A DNA stretch of 64,000 nt, from positions 24,904,908 through 24,968,907 of the forward strand of contig OY759219.1 of assembly GCA_963662175.1 (NCBI GenBank), read 5' to 3'. Shown here one piece after another: positions 42,109-53,160 of the stretch. The notes under the pieces were generated by a model, which saw only the letters and a list, made by a program, of their open reading frames with translations, was not told where the DNA came from and searched no databases. The position numbers and the translations under genes are program-made. Position 1 is the first letter of the stretch. Every line of letters starts with the position of its first letter. Origin of the DNA: Aradus depressus. Its lineage: Eukaryota; Arthropoda; Insecta; Hemiptera; Aradidae.

Positions 42109-42869
42109 TTTTTATTTTATTTTGGACTAGTAATGATAATTTTGAAACCCACTCTTTAAGATTGGGCAAATTCACCGTCTAGAATGAACGGCACTTTAGA
42201 ACGTCAGGGTTCATTTCTTTTATTTTCTTTCGTCATTCTTCCTTTCCCCTGCTGTGGGTTGGTAATGCAGTCTCCTTATCCGTAGTGTGAGAGAAGGTTG
42301 TCCCCGGGAACCCTTGAAGCCGCTTGATTTAAAAGCACAGAAAGGTCGTATCTATTTAGACCTGGGGTTGCGTAAGGCTCACAACTCAGCTCTGTCCAGA
42401 TGTGACGTTGCTGTTCCTCGTCCGTATTTTGCCAGTCAAGACGTTCGCCATCCTACTAAAATCGTTCACTATTTTAAGTTTTATCACCAATACTCGCTGT
42501 TAAATCGGATGGCGTATCGCTGAAAGTGAAGTTCCCCTGAAGTAATTTATTTTGGTTCCTTGATGAACATTTTCGCAACAACCAGAAAAGGCTGAATAAC
42601 TAGTAACTCCTCAAGTCGCAAAAAAACAAAACAATATATCTCTTAAGTAGATTTTTACCATTTTGTAGTCAAAATTATACCTAAGAAACTTTTGACAAAA
42701 AAACGATTTAGGGAATACTTCAGAAATTTGTGTCCCCTAAAATCGTCAAATAAAAGCGTTACACATTAGGTTACTGAAGATTAACCGACTATTGATGAAT
42801 ACAGAATTTCCAGCATCCAAGGGATTTACCAAAATTACCTGACATTAATCCAAACATGATAAATATTTT
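42109..42869. other. Unexplained stretch, no gene called
   Basis: The part 42280-42520 has mixed composition and an open frame with PREPLKPLDLKAQKGRIYLD, but no family resemblance or splice sites; the rest is AT-rich. Confidence 0.35.
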
Positions 42870-43330
42870 TTTTTCAGACTTCAGTATCAAGATATCCTAA
42901 ACTGTGAGTAATCCAACACTTCCAGCATCCCTGGAACTACCAAGTACTTCTATCCCCAACATGCTGGAATCCTCACCTATGAACATCTTAGACTGTCAGT
43001 GGTTATTTCTCTCCATGACTTTTCCAAAAGGTCTCTAGTCCAGTTTTTTATTCGGGTTCAGTATGCCTCCCTGGATCCTCCTAGTTCTCCATGCCAATCA
43101 GTCTGCTTCTTCGTTTCCCTTATTACCAGAGTCCAGGGACTCAGTAGAGACCAACTTGTTCAACTATTTTGCGCACTCCCTTATCTGCTTGACTGCCGGA
43201 GGAGATCTTCACATCCTCCATGTCATTTTCTCTTCTCTCTTAGATGCGTATTCTTTGATTGCCATCATCTGCGCTTAAAATACAGTAGCCTCCATGCGGG
43301 ACTGTGCCCGGGACTCCAGGCTACTGATCC
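42870..43330 (-). pseudogene. LINE relic: RNase H and C-terminal domain
   Basis: Minus strand, frames broken. Upstream part reads AQMMAIKEYASK, VKQIRECAK, then DSGNKGNEEAD*LAWRT, which is the end of a LINE RNase H (G-N-E-x-A-D-x-L-A). Downstream reads QSKMFIGEDSSMLG and SRDAGSVGLLT, the usual C-terminal segment that follows RNase H in such elements. Several stops. The plus-strand frame over the same bases is its antisense shadow. Confidence 0.8.
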
Positions 43331-44187
43331 TGTGTCCTTCTGCCTAAGCATCCTATTTGTCTATCTTTGTCTGCTGTAGCCTCTTGCTTTGCTCTCTCTC
43401 TCTGCTCTTGATAACTACAGCGTATTTTCTATTGAGGTTGCTGCGATGCGAATTCCATAAACTCAAAGACTCATCCTCTTTCATATCTCCAAATTTCACG
43501 TTTTCCTTTGTCTCCTTATACAGTTTTTGTCACGTAAAATTAATCGTTTACATCTCCTAAGACGTCACAGACTGCTTTATAGTAAAAGAAGGACAGGAAT
43601 TTTCACAATTATCATTGCATGTTCATCTACCAGAGGTACAGTTTTTCTCTGTAAATACTCCTTATAACTTCGGGAAAAAAATGTTTTCCTTAGCGTAATT
43701 TTCCAAAAACAAATCTTAATTTCAGTTATTTTCCATGCCTAATTTTGAACCTTTCTTCCCTCAGACCATTGGGTAGACAAAGGGCAGACTATGACCCATA
43801 TTTCCATGACAGGTGCCCTTTATACCCATGGGAGACCCTTGGTGGTTTCCTACCCTGTCCACCCCAGAGTGAGGAGCTCTTCATACAGGACACACACAAC
43901 CCATCCCCATCACTACCCTCACATGTGAGCTCTATAAAAAATCACATCACGCACCCCTTAGGGTTACCTGGGGGTAGGTTTTTTAGCAAGGGGCAAGAAG
44001 GATGGTGATGGGAAAAAAACTTTCTCACGGGCTCTGGGTCCCACCCGGCCGATTTTTTATATATGGTTAATTTTTTTTTATTCTTTCTTGGCCCATTTGG
44101 TCATCTTAGGACAAAGGACTCCTAAGATTAATCCTGGACCTAGCCTCCATAGTTTGTGAAAAAAACTAACTGAAACAATCTAAGGAA
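43331..44187. other. Unexplained stretch, no gene called
   Basis: May include more of the LINE upstream (minus) but no motif is legible. The plus frame at 43745-44008 (ADYDPYFHDRCPLYPWETLG) has no recognised domain. Confidence 0.35.
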
Positions 44188-44385
44188 CGATGAAGTATAG
44201 GGGAAGTTATGTAAACGTTGTGGAGTTTTCAACGGAATTTAATGTTTTTCGACCTTTAGATTTCAAATATGAAAAAACAGGTCTGCTGTCTATGTGACTG
44301 TGAACACGATAACTCCCGATAAAAGGAATCTATTGATACGAAATTTTATATGTGAATCCAGAATCTTCTAGACGACATTTATTTA
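44188..44385 (+). repeat. Family R 5' part
   Basis: GAAGTATAGGGGAAGTTATG, CGACCTTTAGATTTCAAATA, then one module to GAATCCAGAATC. Confidence 0.8.
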
Positions 44386-44478
44386 TTTTTTCTGCCTAGT
44401 AACCCTGGAAGACGAAGAGTTTATTTTCCACATGTTCCAAATTGCGGTATTACATGTTGCTGTACAAAATTTAACTAA

Positions 44479-44816
44479 AGTTAGTTATTATGACTCACTT
44501 TAACAACGAGCTCATATCCCTACTACCAGAGCGCTCTTTCGTCACTCTGGTGGACATGAGCCCGACTCTACTATGGGAGACCTAAATTTTTCCTACCCTA
44601 AATTTTTATTCACCTAGGGCAGGGTAGGGTCTTTAACGAGTACCTGACATCGTACAGGCTCGGGACCATAGCTTAACGTCTCATCCGAAGGACGGCGTGC
44701 TTAAGTTTATTTTACCAGCCAGATAAAATAAACTTAGGGCCTCGGCCGGGTTTCAAACCCACGATCTTGAGCTCAGATGGCAAGCACGCATACCACTGAG
44801 CTACCGGCGCCATCGT
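44479..44816 (-). mobile_element. Family S SINE, full length
   Basis: TTAGTTATTATGACTCAC tail (TAACTAA type) to head GAGCTACCGGCGCC with B box GGGTTTCAAACC. All internal blocks present. Confidence 0.93.
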
Positions 44817-45094
44817 ATCCGTCACGAAGTTAACCCTTTAAGTGTGTCAACTAGTAATTAAACTCAATTTAACTAAATATTACATATGTATATGAATCTA
44901 CAAAGTGGTGAATATAAGTTTTTTTGTTTTTTTTTTCTCAATTTTAATAAATAAAGTACCAAAGATTGAAAAAAATAAACAAATAATAAAAATAAGAATA
45001 AATAACTAATAAATATAATCATGAAGAAAATAAGCAACCTTAACAAAACCATATGATGAAAATAACAATTCACAGCCGCACATTCTAGAGCTCG

Positions 45095-45335
45095 TCCATA
45101 TTCTCAATTTTCACATTGGCGATTTTCGCATGACATTGGCGATAATATTTAGCTCCTCAATGAATGAACTGAACAGTTTCGATTGAGGAATCGGCCACTG
45201 TCCTGTTCGGCGACTCATTCATCCTCTTCGCTCTGCAGTGGTGCTGCAGTCACAGAGGAGATGCTGGTAGGTCTGGGGGTTGAATCCGTCACAGGGGCAT
45301 CAGTTTCTAGGGCAAATCTGTGCAGGTAAGCCCTG
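45095..45335 (-). pseudogene. LINE C-terminal zinc-knuckle relic
   Basis: Minus strand reads YLHRFALETDAP, then after a 1-base shift CDGFNPQTYQHLLCDCSTTA and ERRG, a stop, and GQWPIPQSKLFSSFIEELNI. C-D-G...H-L-L-x-D-C is the C-terminal CCHC-like motif that many LINEs carry just before the stop. Only about 75 codons. The frameshift falls at a run of C (lost base). Confidence 0.8.
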
Positions 45336-45344
45336 CTACCACCT

Positions 45345-45780
45345 ATTGTTTTTCAGTCAAATCGACCAAAGGGAAGGTGGACTAATAGGGAGCCTTAACA
45401 TATAATAATAACTGCCGATAATATGAATATATCGACACGATTTTCAGCCAATTTTGCCAAAGGGGACGGGAGGTTAGGGAGAGGCTTAACTCAAAAACTA
45501 TAATAGACTTCATAATGAGTGTTCTGACACAAAATTATATATGTGGAATCAAAACTCCATAAGGACGACACTGATTAATTTTCAACGGAATCGGGAAAAG
45601 GGAAAGGGGAACAGAGGGGAAAATTTTATATTTAAATTCAAAATCTCATAAGGATGGAAAGGAAGGAGACGAAAGAAGAGGAACTCGACTCGAAAACCTC
45701 AACTTAAGGAATGTATCGACACAAAATTTAGTATGAGGACTCAGTGTAAGTCAAATATTGTGGCTTATCCCAAACGGATT
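45345..45780 (+). repeat. Family R copy, three modules
   Basis: Three successive CAGCCAA/CAACGGA-type cores (45350, 45450, 45580) and a last TTAGTATGAGGACTCAGTG, ending at CCCAAACGG. Confidence 0.78.
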
Positions 45781-45950
45781 AATGGTTCTTACACCTAGAA
45801 ATGAGTCGATGACAAATACAAGAGTTGCACAGGTACAGGTATGAAGTACAGGTACGACCACTCTTACTTTCGCCCTAGGGGTTCACCTGGGTAAGCCCCA
45901 CCCCAAGAGCTTTGCTACCCACTTCCGGGGGTTGTTACCCTTTTTCTTTT
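45776..45950 (+). repeat. Direct repeat D, copy 1
   Basis: ATGAGTCGATGACAAATA, GGTAAGCCCCACCCCAAGAG and CTACCCACTTCCGGGGGTTG recur in the same order and strand at 47098-47260. Each copy is preceded by an R unit. Confidence 0.85.
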
Positions 45951-45984
45951 TTATCACTTTTGGGTTGTGTAAGCAAATTCTGAA

Positions 45985-46500
45985 TTTATAATATAAAATA
46001 TATAATAATATAAATAATATTACACATAGTTAGTTAAATAATATAAAATATACAATAATATAAATAATATTACACATATTTAGTTAAATAATATAAAATA
46101 TATAACAATACAAATAATATTACGTGTAGTTAGTTAAATTATATAAAATATATAATTATATATAAATAATATTAAATATATAATAATAAAAAAAATAAAA
46201 AAAAATGTTTGTGTTTTAAAATATTGTTAATTTCACAAAATACCTACTATATAGTTACTTGTTGAATAATATAAAATATATAATAATATAAATAATATCA
46301 AATATATAATTATATAAATTATGTAAAATATAGTCATTTAAATAATATAAATTATGCAATAATAAAAATAATATTAAATATATTATTATTTATTTAATAT
46401 TATTTTTATTATTAATTATTTAAATAATGTAAAACATAATCAGTTGAATAATATAAAATACTATAAATAATATTAAATAAATAATAATATTTTATATTCT
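45985..46500. repeat. AT-rich minisatellite, 50-bp period
   Basis: TAGTTAAATAATATAAAATA repeats at 46031, 46081 and 46131 (exact 50-bp steps), then decays into AATATTATTT/ATATATAAT words to about 46500. Confidence 0.9.
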
Positions 46501-46815
46501 TATTTATTTAATATTATTTTTTATAATTACTTATTGTTATTATGTCATCTAAAATATTTTCTTTTACATTCATTACCTCTCTTACTACCTATCCATCAAA
46601 AATGTCTTTCAATTCATTTTTATTTATTTTATTATTTTTTTTTTTATTTTTTATTTTTTTGTCCTAATAATTAAGATAAATTTTCGACCCGAGGACCGGT
46701 AGGGATACCTGGGTAGCCTTCCTTTCACATGTTATTCACGCCAACATTTCTATACGTACCATCATAGATGCTGGTTGTTGCTCCCCAGCAACAGTTGTAT
46801 CTTTATAGTAAAAGG

Positions 46816-46817
<2 letters not shown>

Positions 46818-46890
<73 letters not shown>
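46818..46890 (+). repeat. 73-nt uninterrupted poly(A)
   Basis: Seventy-three consecutive A after AAAGGAT and before TTGATAGGG. No polyadenylation signal or coding sequence upstream. May be an expanded microsatellite or a reading or assembly error. Confidence 0.95.
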
Positions 46891-46896
<6 letters not shown>

Positions 46897-46919
46897 GGGA
46901 CTGGTAATTAAATCGTCCT

Positions 46920-47095
46920 TAGATCAAAAATATTTACGACACAATATTTAGTATAGTATGAGGATTCAGAAGCCCTGAATGTAAGACAATTATTGATTTT
47001 TAGTCCAAACGGTCGATTGGTTTTGATGGGAGAGCAACAACTTATTTAATAAAATCGTGCTGGGGAAGTGCAATGCCGGTGATCCAACGACGACT
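46920..47095 (+). repeat. Family R 3' part
   Basis: AATATTTAGTATAGTATGAG, GTCCAAACGGTCGATTGG, CGTGCTGGGGAAGTGCAATG and CCGGTGATCCAACGAC. Confidence 0.82.
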
Positions 47096-47097
47096 AG

Positions 47098-47260
47098 CGG
47101 ATTTAATGGATAAATTGCCCTTATGACTAAAATGAGTCGATAACAAAAATGAGAATGCACAGGAACAGGTGATATGCCGACCCCTGTTAGTTTCGCCGTA
47201 GGGTAAGCCCCACCCCAGAGAGTATCTACCCACTTCCGGGGGTAGCTACTCTTTTTTTTA
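47098..47260 (+). repeat. Direct repeat D, copy 2
   Basis: Matches 45776-45950. Directly joined to the R 3' end here, as in copy 1, so R plus D may be one larger unit. Confidence 0.85.
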
Positions 47261-47702
47261 TATATATGTAAGGGCTATGTATTATTTTTTTTCAAACTGG
47301 AGTGGTTCCTTACCACCTGAGCTGGTCGGAGCACTATCTCATGCGGGTTCTTTTTATCAACACTGTTTTTGTTTATAATGTATAATTTTTATTTTTTTAT
47401 TTCAGGGGGAGTTTTTCTTTGTTCTCATGAAAATTCAATTAGCTTAGGTTTATCAAGCCAACACAGAAATGTTTTAATTATTTATTATAAATGGTCATAT
47501 TTGTGTGAATGACCATTTCGAGTTGCTAACACTCATTCAACTGTTGCAATGGGGTGTTATGTATTCTCACACTGAGTCTATTTGTGACATAATAAATAAT
47601 TGTGAGGAGAAAACACATAACTGTATACAATGTTAGTACAAAAGAAACAACGTTTTAAATTTAAAAAAATTAATTCAAAACCAATTAAAAAAAAAAAAAT
47701 CT
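47261..47702. other. Spacer, no gene seen
   Basis: AT-rich, no supported gene or repeat. Confidence 0.45.
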
Positions 47703-48185
47703 GCGGCAACTCACCGTCAATGCACTTTCCCAGCACGAATTAATTTATTGACATTTCACTACCCAACTAGTCGACAGTTTGTGCTAATATTACATAGGGG
47801 CTCCTAAATCCTGATACTAAATTTTGGATCGATAAATTCATTACATCGGCAGTTAATAGGGTTTTTGAATTGAGCCCCCTCCCCTGACCCACCTTTCCTT
47901 CAGCCGATATCTCTGAAATTTGACAGATTAAGTCCTCATTGGGTTTTGACTTCAAATATGAAATTTCATATCAATAAATTAATTTCATTGGCAGTTATTG
48001 GCGTTTTTGAGTTGAGCCCCCTTTGATCTCCTCTTCACTTCTGCCAATCCCGCTGAAAATTAGTAAGTATCGTCCTAAAGGGGTTTACAATTCACATATC
48101 AAATTTTGTGTCGATACCTTCATTACAATGTACAATCCCCTTTCCGTGTACATAATTTCCCCTGTACTTCGTACCGCGGGGGAAT
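47703..48185 (-). repeat. Family R copy, three modules
   Basis: CAACTCACCGTCAATG, CACTTTCCCAGCACGAATTA, then CATTACATCGGCAGTTAAT (47840), TTTCATTGGCAGTTATTGG (47983) and CTTCATTACAATG (48118), spaced about 145 and 135, to CCCCTGTACTTCGTACCGCG. Confidence 0.85.
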
Positions 48186-48409
48186 GAAATGGATCAAATG
48201 AACTCTCAACGCATCTATTTACATCTTGCAGGCAAAGCAGTAATTGCTTCTACCTGACTTTCCAATCTCTGTGTATATACAATAATTAACTTTTTTATTT
48301 TTTATTTCTATTTTTGTTTTATTTTTTTCTAATTTAATTGTTTTTTTATTATTATCACTTTAATTTTTATTAGTATCAATCTGTTTCTTAGGCTTCTCTG
48401 GGATGGTCG

Positions 48410-48500
48410 GTGGTTACTTTTTTCCGGGATTTCTTCCAGAGGTGTCATCAACTTGACAATATTTCTGGACACTTTTACGTCCTTATTTGGGTCACAATAT
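48410..48500. repeat. Fragment of foldback element
   Basis: CCGGGATTTCTTCCAGAGGT and GACAATATTTCTGGACACTT match the arm and loop of 49791-49934. Confidence 0.6.
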
Positions 48501-48679
48501 ACCTTACATCCAGTAAAGGCGTTATAGGCAAATCGACCAAAGCGACTCTAGCGGCACCTGCTTCAAGGTGGATAAAATGTAAATATTATTTTGAAAAAAA
48601 GGCTAGGAATCCCAATTCTTTTCGTATCTTTTTTTTTCCCCGACAAGAAACCAAGAAAGAGTTATGATTTTGGCAGTCT

Positions 48680-48841
48680 CCGATGAGCCCGACCCTATTG
48701 GGAGTCCTAAATTTTGCCTACCTACGCTTATTGACCTAGATGGGTCTTTCACAAGTACCTGACATCATACAAGCTCGGGACCATCGCTTAATGTCCCATT
48801 CGAAGGACGGCGTGCTTAAGTTTATTTTACCTCCCAGGTAT
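48680..48841 (-). mobile_element. Family S SINE, middle part
   Basis: GATGAGCCCGACCCTATTGG, a shortened AT link, CAAGCTCGGGACCATCGCTT and TTAAGTTTATTTTACCTCCC. Head and tail are missing. Confidence 0.85.
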
Positions 48842-49606
48842 AAATGAAGATTTCAAAGTACTACTCCCTATGCCCCATTGGCTTTGTGAGCCTGAGCTTA
48901 AGCCTTAAGGTAGATCCGCCATTGCTGAAAAACACTGTTCTAGTATTTTGAACGATAAGAAATAGCCGGTAAAGAACCTTTGGTCACCAGGTATACTGGA
49001 TGTTGGGACCCGGGTGTACTGATTTCGTGTTTCTTCAACTTCCTGCTCCAGGACTGCGGGGGTTTGATTGAAATGGTTCTTTGCGCTCAGGATGGGATAG
49101 CCCCGGAGACCACCTGACCCCAGGTTTCACATGGCCTCCGTCCTCAGCTATTAAGGACCCTCTACCTGAGCCTTAAAAAATCCCAGAAGGCACCCCTCGC
49201 GAACTCCCCTCCTTCCGTTTCTATGTCTTTTTTTTGTTCCAGGCTCGACCCCTGAGGTTCCAGAGGCTGAAGGGGGGAAGACCTTCATATAAAAAACTCT
49301 TCTTCCAGCACCCCTTGTAGCCATCTGTTTTTTAACTCCCGTCCAACCCCTCCATGTCCTTTTCTCTCCTTAATCTGGTCGCGTTAGCACGCTTGTTGCT
49401 ACTAACGGAAACTTGGTTCTTCCTCTACGACCGTTGAAATCTCCCTTCTCTACAGACCATTTATCTAGTCTTGACGTTCAAAGTTTTGTTCTTAGGAGAC
49501 ATTTACTGATTATTTACGACATAATAGTACTTAAGATCAACCCTTCCTTTTGCCTGGGACTTGTCTGTATGGATTTCTAAACTTCGGCTCCTTTATGGCT
49601 CCGTTT
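48842..49606. other. Spacer, no gene seen
   Basis: Mixed composition 48990-49330 with no legible frame on either strand. Confidence 0.4.
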
Positions 49607-50147
49607 ACTTCCCCAGCTATACGAAGTATAGAGGAAGTTATGGAACCGGTCATAAATTGGATTTGATAAATTCAACGGAATTTCATGTTATCCGACCTCT
49701 GTGACTCTAATAACGGTTGTAATGAATATATTGACAAGAAATTTCTTACGTTCATTCAAAGTCGTATAAGAACGACACCTATTAATTAATTCCGGCATTT
49801 CTTCCAGAGATGTCTTCTTATTTTTTTCCGACAATATTTCGGGACACTTCCACGTATGAATAGTGACGGGAAGAAGGGACGCATATTTTCGGAAAAAAAT
49901 AAGAAAATACCTCTGGAAGAAATGCCGGAATTAACCAACAGTGGAACATCCCAGAGACGTTTAAGAAACACAGACACCTATTATTTTCAGAGGACACAGC
50001 AGAAAAAGGGGATGGATCAGAGGGGGGCTCAATTCAAAAATGCCAATAACTTCCGATGTAATAAATATATCGACAAAAAATTTAGATTGATTGGCTCTGG
50101 AGGGAGAGAAAAAATGTAATTGATTAATTCGTGGTGGGGAAGTATAC
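49607..50147 (+). repeat. Family R copy split by foldback
   Basis: Starts ACTTCCCCAGCTATACGAAG and AGTATAGAGGAAGTTATGG; ends TTCGTGGTGGGGAAGTA. The sequence ACACCTATTAATT appears on both sides of the foldback insertion (about 49775 and 49973). Confidence 0.82.
49791..49934. mobile_element. Foldback element with 42-bp arms
   Basis: Arms TTCCGGCATTTCTTCCAGAG... and its complement differ at about four of 42 positions; a loop of about 60 bases contains TTTCGGGACACTTCCACG. Fragments of the same element are at 27449 and 48410. No ORF. Confidence 0.88.
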
Positions 50148-50604
50148 ACGTATACATATACTTACATACAACTTTTTTTTCTATCTTATTCCTGTAGTAT
50201 AAGTAATGCGAAAAACCAACGGATTTTCTCGTTTCAAAGTCTCCTGAATACATTTTGTCCCTTTTAGCGATACTGTGTGCCTGTGAGTCTGAGTGCATGT
50301 GATTTTTACAAGATATCGCATGTATATATTAATGATCTAATCAAAATTTTCTTCATATAAAAAAAGTAGTAGAAAAATCAACTTTTTTTTTTAGAATTTT
50401 AGATGCATCTATGCTAAAACGGTTAGACCTATCAAAAAATTACTTCTTACATGAAATGTTCCTTATTAGACTTCCAACGTTCAAAATTCCCTCAGATTTG
50501 AGATAAGACCAATATGAACAAAGTTGTAGATCTCCAGAGAACGTACAATAAAGTTCTGTAGAAAAAATAAGAAAAAATAAAATGTATGTCATGTGGTCTA
50601 AGAG
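50148..50604. other. Spacer, no gene seen
   Basis: AT-rich. Short match to the dispersed repeat at 27340 (GATCTAATCAAAATTTTCTT). Confidence 0.45.
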
Positions 50605-50734
50605 GACTTTCTTATACCGACCACATTTTACTGATTACTCTCCCTCCACCTCCCCCCTCTTAAATTAATTTCACAATTACGCTGAAAAACCAAGTTGTAA
50701 AAATTTGTAAAAATATGGTTAGTATAAGAAAGTC
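50605..50734. mobile_element. Small MITE-like inverted repeat
   Basis: GACTTTCTTATAC (50605-50617) and GTATAAGAAAGTC (50722-50734) are exact complements. The word GTATAAGAAAGTC also occurs alone near 63953. No target duplication visible. Confidence 0.6.
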
Positions 50735-51348
50735 ATATTATGACGACCGGGCCATGGACCTTCACTTGTTTCCTCTCCTCCCACCCCCTTCTCCCAATTG
50801 TTGGGTAATCATTTTGAATTATTTTCGGGATAAAATTTATTGGGGCAGAAAATCTAGAAACAACCCCGTCTTTATAAAAAAATCCCAGAAACATTGAGAA
50901 AAGTCCATACAATGAAAGCACCCTTAGCCCATGGTCTAAATAGCCTTACCGTTCTCAGCACCCCTCAAATCTACCCCTACTTCAAAAAACTGTGTGTTTC
51001 CCTCCCGTTTTTTCAAGAACATCACATCATTGTCCAGGGGTGTTCCCACGTTTTTTTGTTTTTTTTTTAAGAGAACTTCAATCGGCCAGTTAGTTTTTTT
51101 GTATCGACCTGATCGCTTCACTTCATCTTTGGGAAAAATCTGATATATTTTGAGACATTTGTCCGTTTGTGGTGGTATAATTTTTGTTTTTCCTTCTGTG
51201 AAGCTAGCCTTTGTTATCGGGAGAGGGGAATATCGTTGACGGCGTAAAAAAAAAAAAAAAAACAGTAAAAAGGGAAATAACTAGGTAGGTATTTAAAAAA
51301 TTAATCGGTAAATTTATTTTTTATATGCATGATTTTTATAGATGTGTA
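50735..51348. other. Spacer, no gene seen
   Basis: Mixed sequence; overlapping short frames on both strands are without domains. A17 run near 51247. Confidence 0.4.
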
Positions 51349-51987
51349 CAGGGGCGTAGCAGGATTTTGAGCAGGGGGGGGGGGGGGGCAAAGTTAGGCT
51401 ACGAGGGTGGGGGGGGGGGGGGGGGGGTATAGACTCCCGGGGGCACAGCTTGCAGTTTCCGTGGTTAGCGTTCCAGGCTTTTTGTTATTAATTTGGGAGA
51501 CTCGGACCTCTAGAAGCTCCCCCTGAGGTAACCACTGACTGTAATACTTAAGTTGACTTTACATGAGCAGCAAAAATAAAAAGCGCAGCAGTAGCAAATG
51601 CACGCTGTGTTTTCTGTGCTCTTAGATTTAAATGACTCACATCCAATAGCGTGCATTTGCTGCTGATGCGCTTTGCATCTTTACTGCGCATGTTAAAAGT
51701 ATAAAGTATAACATAAATGACGATTTTGAGCGAGGAAATGAAATGATAGAATTCATATATATTTAAATAAATGTAATATGACTTGTTTTGTACATGTACA
51801 TTTATGTAAAAGCTGATTGCTGATTTAGGAATCAGACGCACGGGAAATTTGAAGATCCAATTGGTAACTTGCTAGTAATCCATTTTTAATAAAAACTATT
51901 TTTTTTGTTTATTTAATTTTTATTTTGGTATTCTGCTCAGCCCCCCCCCCCCCCCCCCCCCCCCCCTGCCCCCTGGCTACGCCCGTG
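51349..51987 (+). mobile_element. Family M hAT MITE with 8-bp TSD
   Basis: Left end CAGGGGCGTAGCAGGATTTT with two G runs; right end GGCTACGCCCGTG after a C25 run. GATGTGTA (51341-51348) and GATGTGTC (51988-51995) match 7 of 8. Central hairpin arms at about 51573-51608 and 51648-51682 (GCGCAGCAGTAGCAAATGC). Best complete copy of the family. Confidence 0.95.
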
Positions 51988-52221
51988 GATGTGTCTGTAT
52001 ATAGTATTAGTATAGTCACACACACATTTACTAGTACATGTAGTTATATTGTTATGATGGAATATATATACCTAAATGTATAAATTTCTTGTTTCATTGT
52101 TACCCAAGTAAATTGTGGCTACGCTCCTAACAATGATGCCGACAGAGGTATAGAGTTTTGTCCCCTGGCTATTATTTCTAATAAATTAAGGTTTTTATTA
52201 GTACTTTTATTTCAGGAGGTC

Positions 52222-52568
52222 GGAAAAAACGAAATTATATAACATCCCCTATACTCCTTATAGCTGGGAAAGTAAAAAAAAAAAAACATAGATGAATCAC
52301 CGACTACGTACTTCCCCAGCACGAATTAATAATTGTTTTCGCTCTCCCTTCGAGGTCATTCGACAATTTGAGCTAAAACTCAATATTTGACTAACATAGT
52401 CGCTTCTGAAACCTCATACTGAATTTTGATTCGACCCCTTCTTTGGTCCCCCTTCTCTTAGCTTTCGCGAAAAATTAATAGATGCCATCCTTATGTGGTT
52501 TTGAATTTAAATATAAAATTTCGTGTCGATATATTCATTACATCGGTTATTGGGATTTTTCGGTAAGT
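52222..52568 (-). repeat. Two family R pieces, head to tail
   Basis: The first ends CCCCTATACTCCTTATAGCT and a poly-A (52275); the second starts TGAATCACCGACTACGTACT at 52292 and covers one module to GGTTATTGGGATTTTT. Confidence 0.8.
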
Positions 52569-52696
52569 ATTTGAATATAGAGGTTGACTCTATAATTTTT
52601 TTTTTTTTTTACAAACGGATATTTACAACTGTAAAATAAAAAAATGAGTTTTTGATGGATTATTTAGAAAACCTTGTTTGGTTAGAGAGCATATGC

Positions 52697-52942
52697 TTAT
52701 CTGGGAGGTAAAATAAAGTTAAGCACGCCGTCCTTCGGATGGGACGTTAAGCGATGGCCCCGAGCCTATACGATGTCAGGTACTCGTCAAAAACCCGTAT
52801 CCTAGGTGAATAAAAATTTAGGGTATGGAGAATTTAGAACTCCCATAGTCTTGTCCACCAGAGTGACGAAAGAGCGCTCTGGTAATAGGCGATATGACCT
52901 CGTATTTAAAGCCCGGGCATGAGCCGTAATAACTAACCTATT
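52697..52942 (+). mobile_element. Family S SINE, 5'-truncated
   Basis: Starts TATCTGGGAGGTAAAATAAA; ends GAGCCGTAATAACTAACC. The CAGTAGAGTCGGG part is deleted. Confidence 0.9.
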
Positions 52943-53054
52943 TTACAACTGTATAAAAAATATATACAACAAGCAAACCTGCTGGGAGAAAATGGCAATG
53001 TCAAGAGAGGAGAATTAAAGCCACTATTTTGCACTGAGTTGTAGTCATTCATTA

Positions 53055-53160
53055 CTATTCACCGCCACTGCATGATCTACGAAGGTCTCTAGGCCATTGG
53101 CGCTTAAGGCATGGATCGCAGTGGGACGTGAGAATTAAGGAAGGGTTTTGTTGGAGATGT
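53055..53160 (-). pseudogene. Jockey LINE C-terminal scrap
   Basis: Minus strand reads CLKRQWPRDLRRSCSGGE then TAG. LKRxWPRDL is the same C-terminal peptide seen in the jockey relic at 58330-58384, so this is probably the last 20-30 codons of a related element. Confidence 0.5.

Noticed and set aside
42999..43379. 126-codon plus-strand ORF as a gene
   Set aside because: The opposite strand carries the LINE RNase H motif GNEEAD over the same bases, so this is an antisense shadow.
43745..44008. 87-codon ORF as a gene
   Set aside because: No recognisable domain, no repeat or splice context and typical of chance frames in a mixed-composition stretch.
45776..47260. LTR retrotransposon with two LTRs
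   Set aside because: The direct repeats lack TG...CA ends, primer-binding site, polypurine tract, coding sequence and a target duplication.
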